This document shows positions 30,976 through 39,192 of a DNA stretch of 64,000 bases, in pieces (within the stretch, counting starts at the first letter, position 1; the number at the start of each line of letters is the position of its first letter). A model generated the notes under the pieces. The model saw only the letters and a program-made list of their open reading frames with translations. It searched no databases and was not told the origin of the DNA. The stretch is taken from the NCBI RefSeq assembly GCF_007997005.1, contig NZ_VOSL01000023.1:1-64000 (forward strand). Direction: 5' to 3'. The position numbers and the translations under genes were made by a program. The stretch is from Lujinxingia vulgaris. Its GTDB lineage: Bacteria; Myxococcota_A; Bradymonadia; Bradymonadales; Bradymonadaceae.

Positions 30976-33900
30976 TCACTCCTCATCCTTAAGATCGGCC
31001 AGCCGGTCCAACATCTGGTCGGCGTTAGGCCAGAAACGACGGCGCTCATACGCGCTCAACGCCGGCTGCGCAACATCGGCACGTGCCGCCGAGACCGGCG
31101 CCTCCTCCAGCACCACGTGTACGTTGGTGCCGCCGAAGCCAAATCCACTTAAGCCCGAAAGACGGGTCTGCTCCTCAGCCAACTCCCACTGGCGAGCCTC
31201 AGTCACGACCTCCAGCGTGCTGCCTTCGAGCTCGCAGGCCGGGTTCGCGCGCTCAAAGTTCAGGTGCGGGGCGATCGTCTTCTGCGAGAGCATCAGCGCG
31301 CTCTTCATAAGACCCGCCATCCCGGCGGCGGCCTCAAGGTGGCCGACGTTGGTCTTGACCGAGCCCAGCGCGATCGTTGGCGCCTGAGTCGAACGCCCGG
31401 CCCCGAAGACCGTCTGCAGGCTCCGGGCCTCAATCGCATCGCCGAGCTCGGTGCCGGTGCCGTGCGCCTCCACATAACCCGCACGCTGCGGATCGACGCC
31501 GGCGTCCTGCCAGGCCTCACGGATCACCGCCTGCTGGGCGTGGCCGTTGGGCGCGGTCAGACCGTTGGTCTGGCCGTCCTGATTGACCGCCACCCCGCGC
31601 ACCACCGCCCAGATCGCGTCGCCGGCCGCCAGCGCATCCTCCAGGCGCTTGAGCACCACAACCCCACAGCCTTCGCCGCGCACATAGCCGTTGGCCCCGG
31701 CGTCAAAGGTCTTGCAAAGCCCGTCTGGTGAGAGCATCCCGGCCTGCGAGAAGGCCACCGACACCTGCGGATCAAAGATCGCGTTGACCCCGCCCACCAC
31801 CGCCTGATCGCAGCGGCCGGCGCGCAGGTTGAGCACCGCTTGATCCAGGGCTACCAGGCTCGACGAACACGCGGTGTCCACCGTCTGGCTCGGTCCCCGC
31901 AAGTCCCAGGCGTAGGAGAGACGGTTGGCCGTGATGCTGGCCGAGAGCCCCGTACCGGCCCGCACCGCCGCGCCCTGATAGAGGCGCGCAAAGTCGCTGC
32001 CGCTCTGCCCGATAAAGACCCCGGTGCGACTTCCCGCCAGCGCCTCGCCATCAAATCCAGCATCTTCCAGCGCGTGCCAGGCCACCTCCATCACCAGGCG
32101 CTGCTGCGGGTCCATCGCCCGCGCCTCCCGCGGCGAGATGCCGAAGAAGGAGGCGTCAAACGCCTCGATGCCTTCGACAAAACCCGCCCGCGGCGTGACC
32201 ATCACGTCGAAGCCGCGCGCGGTGGGCTCCAGATAATCGTCTTTCTTCCAGCGCCAGGCGGGAACTTCGCTGATACCGCTCTTGCCCTCACTGAGAAGTT
32301 GCCAGAACGCCTCCACGCCCTCGGCGCCGGGGAAGCGACACGCCATCCCCACGATGGCCACCGCGCCCTCCTGCGGCGTGGCAGCGGCGCGACGCGCAGG
32401 CTGCGAGGTCGGTGTGGCGGCAGGAGTGGCGCTCGCGTCCGCGCGCAACATCTCCACGTGCCGCGCAAGCTGCGCAATCGTCGGAAAGTCATAAAGTGTG
32501 GTCGCCGCAAGGCTCACCCCGAACGCCTCTTCGAGCTCTCCGACAAGCCCCACCGCCTCGGCCGAGCCCAGGCCGTAGTTGGCAAATGGCGAGCGCAGGC
32601 TCACAGCCACCTCCGAGACACCGGCCTCTTCGGCGACTCGCCGGCGAAGCCAGCGCGAAACCTCACCGACCGCACGCGAAACCCTGGAATCACCAATCTT
32701 TTCAAGACCTTGCACACCGACAAGCTCAGGAGCAGCGTCGTCACGATCTGCCGCTGTGGCGGTCGAACTCACGCCTTCGGAGGTGCGGGCCGACGCCACC
32801 ACCTCCAGCTCTCCGGCCTCATAGGCGTTGCGCGTGGCGCGCCGCTGAATCTTGCCGCTGGAGGTCTTCTCGATGCTGCGCGCCTTGATCAGCACCACAT
32901 CAAAGGGGTTGACCTCATGGGTGGCCACAAGCGCCGCGCGCACCGCCTCAATGAGCTCCGGTGCGCGCTCAGCGGCGTCTTTATCGACCTCATGCACCAC
33001 CACCAGGCGCTCTTCACCCTCGACCGTCCACGCAAAGGCCGCGCCACAGCCGGGGCGAAGCGCCGCGTCCACTCCCTCGACGGTCGCCTCCAGGTCCTGG
33101 GGGTAATGATTTGCGCCGCGGATCACGATCAGATCTTTGAGACGCCCCGTCACCACAAGCTCTTCGCCTACCAGCGCACCCAGATCGCCGGTGCGCAGGA
33201 AGGTCTGATCGCTGCCGTCGAGCCGCGCGCCAAAGATCTCCCGGTTCACCTCCGGGCGCTCCCAGTATCCCCGGGCCACGCTGCCGCCCGCCAGCCAGAT
33301 CTCGCCAACCTCGCCATCGCCACAGACCTTAAGGGTATCGGGATCGACGATGCGCACCTCGAAGTCGCCCACCGGCTGGCCGCAGCTCGGCCACATCGCC
33401 CCCTCAACCTCCAGCGCCACCGGCTCGACCATCCGCTCCGGCGTCGAGACCAGAAGCCCCACCTCGGCCAACCCGTACGATGGGGAGAACGCCCCGGGCC
33501 GAAAGCCCGCAGGCGCAAAGTATTCGGCAAAGCGCGCCTGGGTGGCCATCCGCACAGGCTCCGCCCCGTTGCACGCAACCTCCCAGCTCGACAGATCCAG
33601 CCGGTCGCGCACATCCTCGGGCACGCGACGCGCGCAGAGGTCAAACGCGAAGTTCGGCGCCGCCGAGAGCGTCCCCTTATAGGTCGAAAACGCCTCCAGC
33701 CAGCGCTGCGGCTTCTTCAAAAAGTCCAGCGGCGACATCAGCACGCTGGAGCAGCCGTTGAACACCGGCAGCAGCACCCCGCCAATCAGCCCCATATCAT
33801 GGTAAAGCGGAAGCCAGCTGACGATCACGTCGTCGGGTTGAGCGCGGTAGCCCAGCTCGATCAACGCTTCATTCTTCAAGAGCGTCCGATGATCAAGCAT

Positions 33901-34464
33901 CACCCCTTTGGGGTTGCCGGTGGAGCCGGAGGTGTACTGCAAGAAGGCCAGCGACTCCCCATCGATCTGCGGCTCTTGCCAGGCGTTGAGCGCGGCCTCA
34001 TCGGCCTCGATCACGTCGGTGGCGATCCAGCTCAGCGAGCCCAGCCCCGGCGACTGCATCGCCAGGAAGTCGGCCATCTGCGCGATCATCTCCGTAGTCA
34101 GCGCCACGGTGGCGCGGGCGTCATCGACGATCGCCTGCAGGCGCGGCAGCGTGCGCTGCAAGCGCGAGGGATCCGGCGGATAGGCCGGCACCGCGATCAC
34201 CCCGGCATAAAGGCAGCCAAAAAACGAGGCGATATAATCGAGCGAGGGCGGATAAAGGATCAGCGCTCGCTCCCCGGGCTCGGTGGTCTCTTGAAGTCGC
34301 GCGGCGATGGCGCGGGCGCGGCGGTCCAGCTCCCCAAAGGTCAGCCGCGCGCCCTCCTTCTCCCCGTCGTCCAGAAAGATATACGCCGTCGCGTCGCCTT
34401 CGTTTGCCGCGCGCCAGCGCAACATCTCGACCAGCGTCTTCTTGTCGTCTCGACTCACCACCAT
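30976..34464 (-). CDS. Fatty-acyl-AMP ligase / ACP / ketosynthase megaprotein without acyltransferase
   Basis: A 1162-residue three-domain protein. Residues about 10-590 are an adenylation domain of the FAAL type, with YTSGSTGNPKGVMLDH, SPSYGLAEVGLLVS and RTGDLGAL...GRLKDLI, which activates a fatty acid as acyl-AMP. Residues about 610-700 are an ACP with S634 in YGLGSAEAV. Residues about 725-1120 are a ketosynthase with C866 (DTACSSS), H1001 (EAHGTGT) and H1042 (NVGHLEAAAG). The last 40 residues carry AYERRRFWPN, which resembles the linker normally found after an acyltransferase, yet no acyltransferase, reductase or release domain is present. Malonyl loading must therefore be supplied in trans. 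GAGGAG lies 3 bases before the start. It is the first gene of the six-gene operon. Confidence 0.93.
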   Translation of the reverse strand: MVVSRDDKKTLVEMLRWRAANEGDATAYIFLDDGEKEGARLTFGELDRRARAIAARLQETTEPGERALILYPPSLDYIASFFGCLYAGVIAVPAYPPDPSRLQRTLPRLQAIVDDARATVALTTEMIAQMADFLAMQSPGLGSLSWIATDVIEADEAALNAWQEPQIDGESLAFLQYTSGSTGNPKGVMLDHRTLLKNEALIELGYRAQPDDVIVSWLPLYHDMGLIGGVLLPVFNGCSSVLMSPLDFLKKPQRWLEAFSTYKGTLSAAPNFAFDLCARRVPEDVRDRLDLSSWEVACNGAEPVRMATQARFAEYFAPAGFRPGAFSPSYGLAEVGLLVSTPERMVEPVALEVEGAMWPSCGQPVGDFEVRIVDPDTLKVCGDGEVGEIWLAGGSVARGYWERPEVNREIFGARLDGSDQTFLRTGDLGALVGEELVVTGRLKDLIVIRGANHYPQDLEATVEGVDAALRPGCGAAFAWTVEGEERLVVVHEVDKDAAERAPELIEAVRAALVATHEVNPFDVVLIKARSIEKTSSGKIQRRATRNAYEAGELEVVASARTSEGVSSTATAADRDDAAPELVGVQGLEKIGDSRVSRAVGEVSRWLRRRVAEEAGVSEVAVSLRSPFANYGLGSAEAVGLVGELEEAFGVSLAATTLYDFPTIAQLARHVEMLRADASATPAATPTSQPARRAAATPQEGAVAIVGMACRFPGAEGVEAFWQLLSEGKSGISEVPAWRWKKDDYLEPTARGFDVMVTPRAGFVEGIEAFDASFFGISPREARAMDPQQRLVMEVAWHALEDAGFDGEALAGSRTGVFIGQSGSDFARLYQGAAVRAGTGLSASITANRLSYAWDLRGPSQTVDTACSSSLVALDQAVLNLRAGRCDQAVVGGVNAIFDPQVSVAFSQAGMLSPDGLCKTFDAGANGYVRGEGCGVVVLKRLEDALAAGDAIWAVVRGVAVNQDGQTNGLTAPNGHAQQAVIREAWQDAGVDPQRAGYVEAHGTGTELGDAIEARSLQTVFGAGRSTQAPTIALGSVKTNVGHLEAAAGMAGLMKSALMLSQKTIAPHLNFERANPACELEGSTLEVVTEARQWELAEEQTRLSGLSGFGFGGTNVHVVLEEAPVSAARADVAQPALSAYERRRFWPNADQMLDRLADLKDEE

Positions 34465-34563
34465 CTACTCCTCAACACCCTGCATCCACGCAACCCCGCA
34501 CTCGCCCCCGTTGGGGGGACGCCCTCGGGCAAGCGCCCCCCTTTAGCGAAAGAGTCCCCCTGC

Positions 34564-34598
34564 TTTCAAGGAAAGAAAAAGACCGACCGACCGGTCGG
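34564..34598 (-). promoter_or_regulatory. Candidate promoter/operator region of the lipid operon
   Basis: A perfect 12-bp palindrome, CCGACCGGTCGG, occupies 34587-34598, with GACC repeated just beside it. On the minus strand TTGAAA (34569-34564) followed after 17 bases by CTAAAG could be the promoter. Palindromes of this kind are typical of TetR-family operators. On the plus strand TATAAT lies at 34606-34611, but no plus gene follows closely. Confidence 0.4.
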
Positions 34599-34654
34599 AA
34601 AGCCTTATAATCCCTTCACTTACACGATCACGCGACGGGATTCAGGCGCTGGAC

Positions 34655-35314
34655 TCAGGCGCCGGCGGCCAGCAGGCGCTTCACCAGACGGTCCCCCTGA
34701 TTGACCGCTCGCAGGTAATACACGGCCTTGAGGATGCGCTGCTCCTCTTCGCTTAAGTCCCCCACCCTCCCCAACTTCTCCTGACGCTGGCGCATCGCCT
34801 CATACATCGACAGCGCCCCGGCCACCGAGATGTTGAAGCTCTGCACAAAGCCGCGCATCGGGATGATGCAGCGGTAGTCCGCCGCCTGCGCGACCTCCTC
34901 GCAGACCCCGTCACGCTCGTTTCCAAGAACAATCGCCGTCGGCCGCGTAAAATCGATCGTCTCCAGCGGCACCGCCGCCTCCAGATGCGTGGCCACCACC
35001 TGGTAGCCCTGCCCCTGGAGCGCGCTCACACACGCCCCCGGATCGGTCCAGGTCGTCATATCTACCCACTTATCGGCCCCCTGGGTCACCCGCGCCGAGA
35101 CCTTCTTGACCGGCTGGGTGTCGATCATATGCGCGCTCATCGCTCCCAGCCCCTCGGCGGTGCGCAGCACCGCGGCGATGTTGCCCGTATCAAAGATGCC
35201 GTCGAGCACCGGCACGATCGACTTGCAGCGCGATGCCACCACCTCATCGATGCGATCGCGGCGGCGCTCGGAGATATGCCCCTCCAAGAGCGCCACCACC
35301 TCGGCGGCGCTCAT
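34655..35314 (-). CDS. SpoU/TrmH-family RNA 2'-O-ribose methyltransferase
   Basis: A 219-residue SPOUT methyltransferase. The three family motifs are present: N-terminal FDTGNIAAVLRTAEGLG, then TAIVLGNERDGV, and the knot motif IPMRGFVQSFNISVAGAL. It should methylate a ribose 2'-OH in tRNA or rRNA using SAM; the TrmH-like size suggests tRNA, but the target is not certain. The ATG at 35314 is chosen because GGAGGAGGAA lies 6 bases before it; a GTG at 35377 would add 21 residues. A C-terminal helical extension of about 40 residues follows the knot. Confidence 0.88.
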   Translation of the reverse strand: MSAAEVVALLEGHISERRRDRIDEVVASRCKSIVPVLDGIFDTGNIAAVLRTAEGLGAMSAHMIDTQPVKKVSARVTQGADKWVDMTTWTDPGACVSALQGQGYQVVATHLEAAVPLETIDFTRPTAIVLGNERDGVCEEVAQAADYRCIIPMRGFVQSFNISVAGALSMYEAMRQRQEKLGRVGDLSEEEQRILKAVYYLRAVNQGDRLVKRLLAAGA

Positions 35315-35760
35315 GGTGAGTTCCTCCTCCATCCCCAACAAACGCCCCACCTCGATCGGATCCGAATACGCAAACACTGCTCGCCTCGCCGCTTTAACCT
35401 TGCCGCCTTCTCATTGCACGTGAGTGGGGCCCAACGCCCGCCGGCGGCACCTTAGATCAGGGTGTGCCCCCTGCCAAACCTCGGCACCGCGATCGCCCGA
35501 GGCGGCTTTTCGGCCCGGATCGTGGTGTGGACTTGACGCGCCCTGTGCGCATGTGTATGCCTTGCAGTCCCTCTGCGTCCCCATTTTTTGATGGGCTCGC
35601 ACATCGGCGCGCCTGACCAACCTTATCGCTTCACCAGGTGCTCCACGCTGTAACGACGAAGAGAATGCCATCAGGAGCCGCCCGTCTATCGCGCATGAAT
35701 GCCCATGAGTGGACTTCAGCGGGCCTCCATTGAAAAAAATACACCATGCAGGAGCGAATC
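35315..35760. other. Intergenic region upstream of rplU
   Basis: 446 bases between divergent genes. It holds the candidate rplU promoter at 35533-35561 and a leader of about 190 bases. In the leader a small hairpin, CCCAT-TTTTTG-ATGGG, lies about 20 bases downstream of the predicted start site. No convincing short gene was found. Confidence 0.6.
35533..35561 (+). promoter_or_regulatory. Candidate sigma-70 promoter of rplU-rpmA
   Basis: TTGACG and TATGCC are separated by 17 bases. The predicted transcript has a long untranslated leader before the ATG at 35761. Confidence 0.5.
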
Positions 35761-36081
35761 ATGCACGCTGTGATCCGTACGGGCGGTAAGCAGTACCGCG
35801 TCAAGCCGGGCGACGAATTCAACATCGAAAAGATCGCCGACGCCGAAAAGGGCGGCACGATCACCTTTGACGAAGTTCTGGCCGTGGGCGAAGGCGACGA
35901 TATCACCATCGGCGCCCCCCTGGTTGAAGGCGCCTCGGTGGTGGCTTCGGTGGTCGTCGGCGAAGGCCGCGCCCGCAAAGTCATCATCTTCAAGAAGAAG
36001 CGTCGTAAAGGCTACCGCGTCAAGCGCGGGCATCGTCAGCCTTTCACTCGCATCAAGATCAAAGAAGTCAACGCCGGCTGA
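35761..36081 (+). CDS. rplU: 50S ribosomal protein L21
   Basis: A 106-residue ribosomal protein that binds 23S rRNA. It begins MHAVIRTGGKQYRVKPGD and has the C-terminal KKKRRKGYRVKRGHRQPFT, both diagnostic. The start at 35761 is chosen over an in-frame ATG at 35746 because family members begin here and CAGGAG lies 6 bases upstream. It is followed by rpmA after 59 bases. Confidence 0.98.
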   Translation: MHAVIRTGGKQYRVKPGDEFNIEKIADAEKGGTITFDEVLAVGEGDDITIGAPLVEGASVVASVVVGEGRARKVIIFKKKRRKGYRVKRGHRQPFTRIKIKEVNAG

Positions 36082-36140
36082 GGTTGCCTCTTAAGGCGCC
36101 CCTAATCCCCCGGCCCTTCAAGGCTTAAAAGGAGTTCGTC

Positions 36141-36413
36141 ATGGCTCATAAAAAAGGTCAAGGTAGTTCGCGTAACGGTCGCGACTCCAACGCGCAACGG
36201 CGCGGCGTTAAGAAGTTCGGTGGTGAGCAGGTCATCGCCGGCAACATCATCGTGCGCCAGCTGGGCACGAAGTTCCACCCGGGGCGCAACGTCGCGCTGG
36301 GCCGCGACTACACCCTCTTCGCCACCGCCGACGGCGTGGTGAAGTTCGAGACCCGCGCCGGCAAGCGCAAGTTCGTCTCGGTCTACCCGATCGATGAAGC
36401 CGCTGCCGAATAA
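36141..36413 (+). CDS. rpmA: 50S ribosomal protein L27
   Basis: A 90-residue protein near the peptidyl-transferase centre. [20 protein letters not shown] and the [15 protein letters not shown] segment are diagnostic. The flexible N-terminus starts directly with Ala-His, without the extension that Firmicutes cleave. A good GGAG Shine-Dalgarno precedes it. The rplU-rpmA-obg order is the common bacterial one. Confidence 0.98.
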   Translation: MAHKKGQGSSRNGRDSNAQRRGVKKFGGEQVIAGNIIVRQLGTKFHPGRNVALGRDYTLFATADGVVKFETRAGKRKFVSVYPIDEAAAE

Positions 36414-36442
36414 GGCCGGCTCCATCTCGGAAGCTCTTTGAA

Positions 36443-36492
36443 GCGCCCCCGACCGCCTGGCATCGCCGGGATGCCGGGGGCGTTTTGATTTT
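36443..36492 (+). terminator. Terminator or attenuator between rpmA and obg
   Basis: A GC-rich stem (CGCCCCCG at 36444-36451 with 36475-36482, plus an inner hairpin) is followed by TTTTGATTTT. It separates ribosomal protein expression from obg. Confidence 0.85.
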
Positions 36493-36524
36493 AGCACTCT
36501 GGCAACTCTTGCACGGGAAGACGC

Positions 36525-37574
36525 ATGTTCGTCGATGAAGCAAAGGTCGAAGTCCGCGCCGGACGCGGGGGCGACGGCGCCCTGGCGTTCCGCCGCGAAA
36601 AGTTTGTTCCGCGTGGCGGCCCCGCCGGCGGCGACGGCGGCCGCGGGGGCTCGGTGATCGTGCGCGCCACGCATAACGCCAACACCCTGGCCGACTACCG
36701 CCACCGCCGCACCGTGCGCGCCGAAGACGGCCGCCCCGGCGGCGGCGATAACAAGACCGGCCGCAATGGCGAGGACGCCTGGATCGAAGTCCCCGTCGGC
36801 ACGCTCATCCACGACGCGAAGACCGGCGAGCTCCTGGCCGACCTGATGGAGGACGGCGAGGAGTTTGTGGTGGCAAAAGGGGGCGACGGGGGCCAGGGCA
36901 ACGCCCGCTTTGCCACCAGCACCAACCGCGCCCCGCGCCGCCACACCCCGGGTTTTGCCGGAGAAGAGCGCCTGCTGCGTCTGGAGCTCAAGCTGATCGC
37001 CGACATCGGGCTTGTGGGCTTTCCCTCGGTGGGCAAGTCCACGATCATCTCGGTGATCTCGTCGGCCCGCCCCAAGATCGCCGATTACCCCTTCACCACC
37101 ATCGTGCCCAACCTGGGCGTGGTGAAGTGGAAGAACCTGCGCGAGTTCGTCGTCGCCGACATCCCCGGGCTTATCGAGGGCGCGCACAGCGGCCAGGGCC
37201 TGGGCATCCAGTTTTTGCGCCACGTCGAGCGCACCAACCTCCTGGTGCACGTCCTGGAGGTCACCCCGCAGCTCGAAGATCAGCCCGACGGGCGCGATCC
37301 CATCGGCGACTACGAAGTGATCGTGGGCGAGCTTAAGAAGTTCAACCCGGAGCTTCTGGAGCGCCCGCAAATGGTCGTGCTCAACAAGATCGATCTTCCC
37401 TACGTGGCTGAGCGCGAGGAGGAGCTTCGCGCCCACTTTGAAGACGAGCTCGGGCTCCCCTTCATCGCCATCTCGGCGGCGGCGGCCATCAACCTCGACG
37501 AGCTCAAAGATCGCCTGGGTGAGGCCATCGCCCAGGGCGACTTTGGCGAAGAGCTGGAGCACTGGGAACGATGA
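36525..37574 (+). CDS. obg: GTPase Obg/CgtA
   Basis: A 349-residue essential ribosome-assembly GTPase. The Gly-rich Obg fold covers residues 1-160 (RAGRGGDGALAFRREKFVPRGG...). The G domain has GFPSVGKST (P-loop), DIPGLIEGAHSGQGLG (G3) and NKIDL (G4), and ends with an ISAAAAINLDEL helix. It lacks the long C-terminal OCT extension seen in Gram-positive Obg. The ATG at 36525 lies 33 bases after the terminator. It overlaps the next small gene by 4 bases. Confidence 0.97.
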   Translation: MFVDEAKVEVRAGRGGDGALAFRREKFVPRGGPAGGDGGRGGSVIVRATHNANTLADYRHRRTVRAEDGRPGGGDNKTGRNGEDAWIEVPVGTLIHDAKTGELLADLMEDGEEFVVAKGGDGGQGNARFATSTNRAPRRHTPGFAGEERLLRLELKLIADIGLVGFPSVGKSTIISVISSARPKIADYPFTTIVPNLGVVKWKNLREFVVADIPGLIEGAHSGQGLGIQFLRHVERTNLLVHVLEVTPQLEDQPDGRDPIGDYEVIVGELKKFNPELLERPQMVVLNKIDLPYVAEREEELRAHFEDELGLPFIAISAAAAINLDELKDRLGEAIAQGDFGEELEHWER

Positions 37575-37774
37575 CCACCGCGCACATCTTCTACATCCCG
37601 GTGATGATCGCCGTCGGCATGCTGGCGGGCTTCTTTCTGGGGCGGCGCTCCGCCGAGCTTGAGGCGCAGGAGCGACGCAAACGCCTCAAGCGCCGAAAGG
37701 CGATGGAGGCGCGCCGCAAAGGAGCTGCCTCAAGCGCCGAGGCACCCTCGCAAACGCCCGCCGAGGACGCCTGA
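37571..37774 (+). CDS. Small single-pass membrane protein
   Basis: A 67-residue protein: one hydrophobic segment near the N-terminus (about 7-25), then a strongly basic stretch rich in Arg/Lys/Glu (26-50), then a short Ala/Pro tail. The start overlaps the obg stop (ATGA), so it is translationally coupled. The basic stretch should stay in the cytoplasm. I do not recognise a family. Confidence 0.65.
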   Translation: MTTAHIFYIPVMIAVGMLAGFFLGRRSAELEAQERRKRLKRRKAMEARRKGAASSAEAPSQTPAEDA

Positions 37775-37882
37775 AGAAAGATGCCTCGCGCCGATCGCGG
37801 GCTTGAAGTATCGTATGCGGGTTCCACCATTAGCGAACCCGTTTAGCGACGCTCTCGCAGCCCAACCTTCGGAGCCCAAGGC

Positions 37883-38416
37883 ATGATCGCAACGCTTCTT
37901 CGCACGCCGGTGCCCGCGCGCACCCTCTCGCTGCTCCTGATCGCCCTCTTCTCGCTCGCCCTCACCGGCTGTCTGCCCGACCCGGTCGACGACGAGAACG
38001 ACACCGACATCGAAGAGGACACCGGCGGTGAGCCCGATGTCGAAGAAGACACCGAGCCCGATACCGATCCGGCCGATAACTTCGATCCGCAGTTTGTGGA
38101 GATCGCCGAGATCGTGCGCACGACCTGCGCCGTGGCTACCTGCCACGGCTCAAGCCCCGGCGACACCGAGCTGCTCTTTGGCGCCAGCGAGTCCAACTTA
38201 AGCTACGAGCGTATCGCCGAGGTCTTTGCCGAGTATGAGGCGACGACCGGCGACATGTTGATCGTGCCGGGAGACGCCGAGGCCAGCTACCTGCACACGG
38301 TGGTCACCAGCGACGACATCGACATCGTGATGCCCTCGCCGCCCCTGCCTCCGTTGACCGAGGAGCAGGTCACGCTGATCACCGACTGGATCAATGACGG
38401 AGCCAACTACCAATGA
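37883..38416 (+). CDS. Cytochrome-c-like lipoprotein (CX4CH motif)
   Basis: A 177-residue lipoprotein. The signal peptide ends in the lipobox LTGC, followed by a highly acidic Asp/Glu spacer of about 40 residues. The mature domain has CAVATCHG, a CX4CH motif as found in planctomycete-type cytochrome c domains, then a C-terminal ITDWINDGA segment that is the usual end of such domains. This suggests a membrane-anchored c-type cytochrome, but heme attachment through CX4CH is less certain than through CX2CH. Its stop overlaps the start of the outer-membrane protein gene. Confidence 0.75.
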   Translation: MIATLLRTPVPARTLSLLLIALFSLALTGCLPDPVDDENDTDIEEDTGGEPDVEEDTEPDTDPADNFDPQFVEIAEIVRTTCAVATCHGSSPGDTELLFGASESNLSYERIAEVFAEYEATTGDMLIVPGDAEASYLHTVVTSDDIDIVMPSPPLPPLTEEQVTLITDWINDGANYQ

Positions 38417-39186
38417 TCGGATCGGGGGCGAAGGCCGGGCGTAGAGCGTTGGTGGGGATGGCGTGTGGGTGGGGCGTTATGATGCTCAGCGCTCAGGCGT
38501 TAGCCGGGCCGCCTGATGTTCAGGGAACCTCGGTGGGTGTGGGGCTGGCCGTTGGCCAGCGCGCTATGGCGCTGAGCGTGCCCGGCCTCGACCACCGCGT
38601 CGGCGCCTGGCCCGGCGCTTCGCTCGATCTTCGCCAGGTCCTCTTTCAACCCGAGAGCCTCCCCGCAACCCTGGAGCTTCGGCTCCAGGGGAGCTTCTTC
38701 CGCGGCACCTCCGCCGGGAACTCCTTCGACGCCCCCGACGGTCTTGTCAGCCAGCGCTACACCGCCCGGGGCCTCATCGGGCTCACCCGCCCGATGGGTA
38801 GCGTGGAGCTCACCCTGAGCTCCGGCTTCGGCGTCGACGCCACCATGGTCACCCCGAACGCCGACTACACCGGCCAGCAATACATGCACGTGCCGGTGCA
38901 GATCGCGCTGCGGCGCCCTTTCGGCGAGTCGATCTTCGCCGGCGTCGAACTCACGGCGATGCCGGTGGTGGCCTACAACCAGTCCTCCTCCTTCCCGGAC
39001 CACAACGCCTTCGGCGCCCGCGCGCACGTCAGCGCCGGCTGGCGTCCCTCCCCCGATGGTTTTTTTGTGGAGCTGGGCTACGCCTACCAGCGCTTCTTAA
39101 CCTACCTGCCTCTAAGCACCGGAGAGCGCGCCACCTCGGTCGACGTCGCTCAGAACCTGGGTGTGACGGTGGGCTGGGCTCGCTGA
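38413..39186 (+). CDS. Predicted outer-membrane beta-barrel protein
   Basis: A 257-residue protein with a signal peptide (cleavage near ALA-GPP) and alternating amphipathic strands. Aromatic residues sit near strand ends, and it finishes GVTVGWAR rather than the classical terminal Phe. It starts within the stop codon of the cytochrome-like lipoprotein gene (ATGA). Size and strand pattern suggest a barrel of about 10-12 strands. No family was recognised. It converges with the gene at 39193. Confidence 0.65.
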   Translation: MIGSGAKAGRRALVGMACGWGVMMLSAQALAGPPDVQGTSVGVGLAVGQRAMALSVPGLDHRVGAWPGASLDLRQVLFQPESLPATLELRLQGSFFRGTSAGNSFDAPDGLVSQRYTARGLIGLTRPMGSVELTLSSGFGVDATMVTPNADYTGQQYMHVPVQIALRRPFGESIFAGVELTAMPVVAYNQSSSFPDHNAFGARAHVSAGWRPSPDGFFVELGYAYQRFLTYLPLSTGERATSVDVAQNLGVTVGWAR

Positions 39187-39192
39187 ACCCTT

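Noticed and set aside
34606-34611. Plus-strand TATAAT as a promoter for a plus-strand gene
   Set aside because: No -35 box lies at the right distance and the next plus gene is over 1 kb away.
31840-34704. A 954-codon plus-strand open frame
   Set aside because: Antisense to the megasynthase, whose catalytic motifs are intact; the shadow translation has no recognisable domain.
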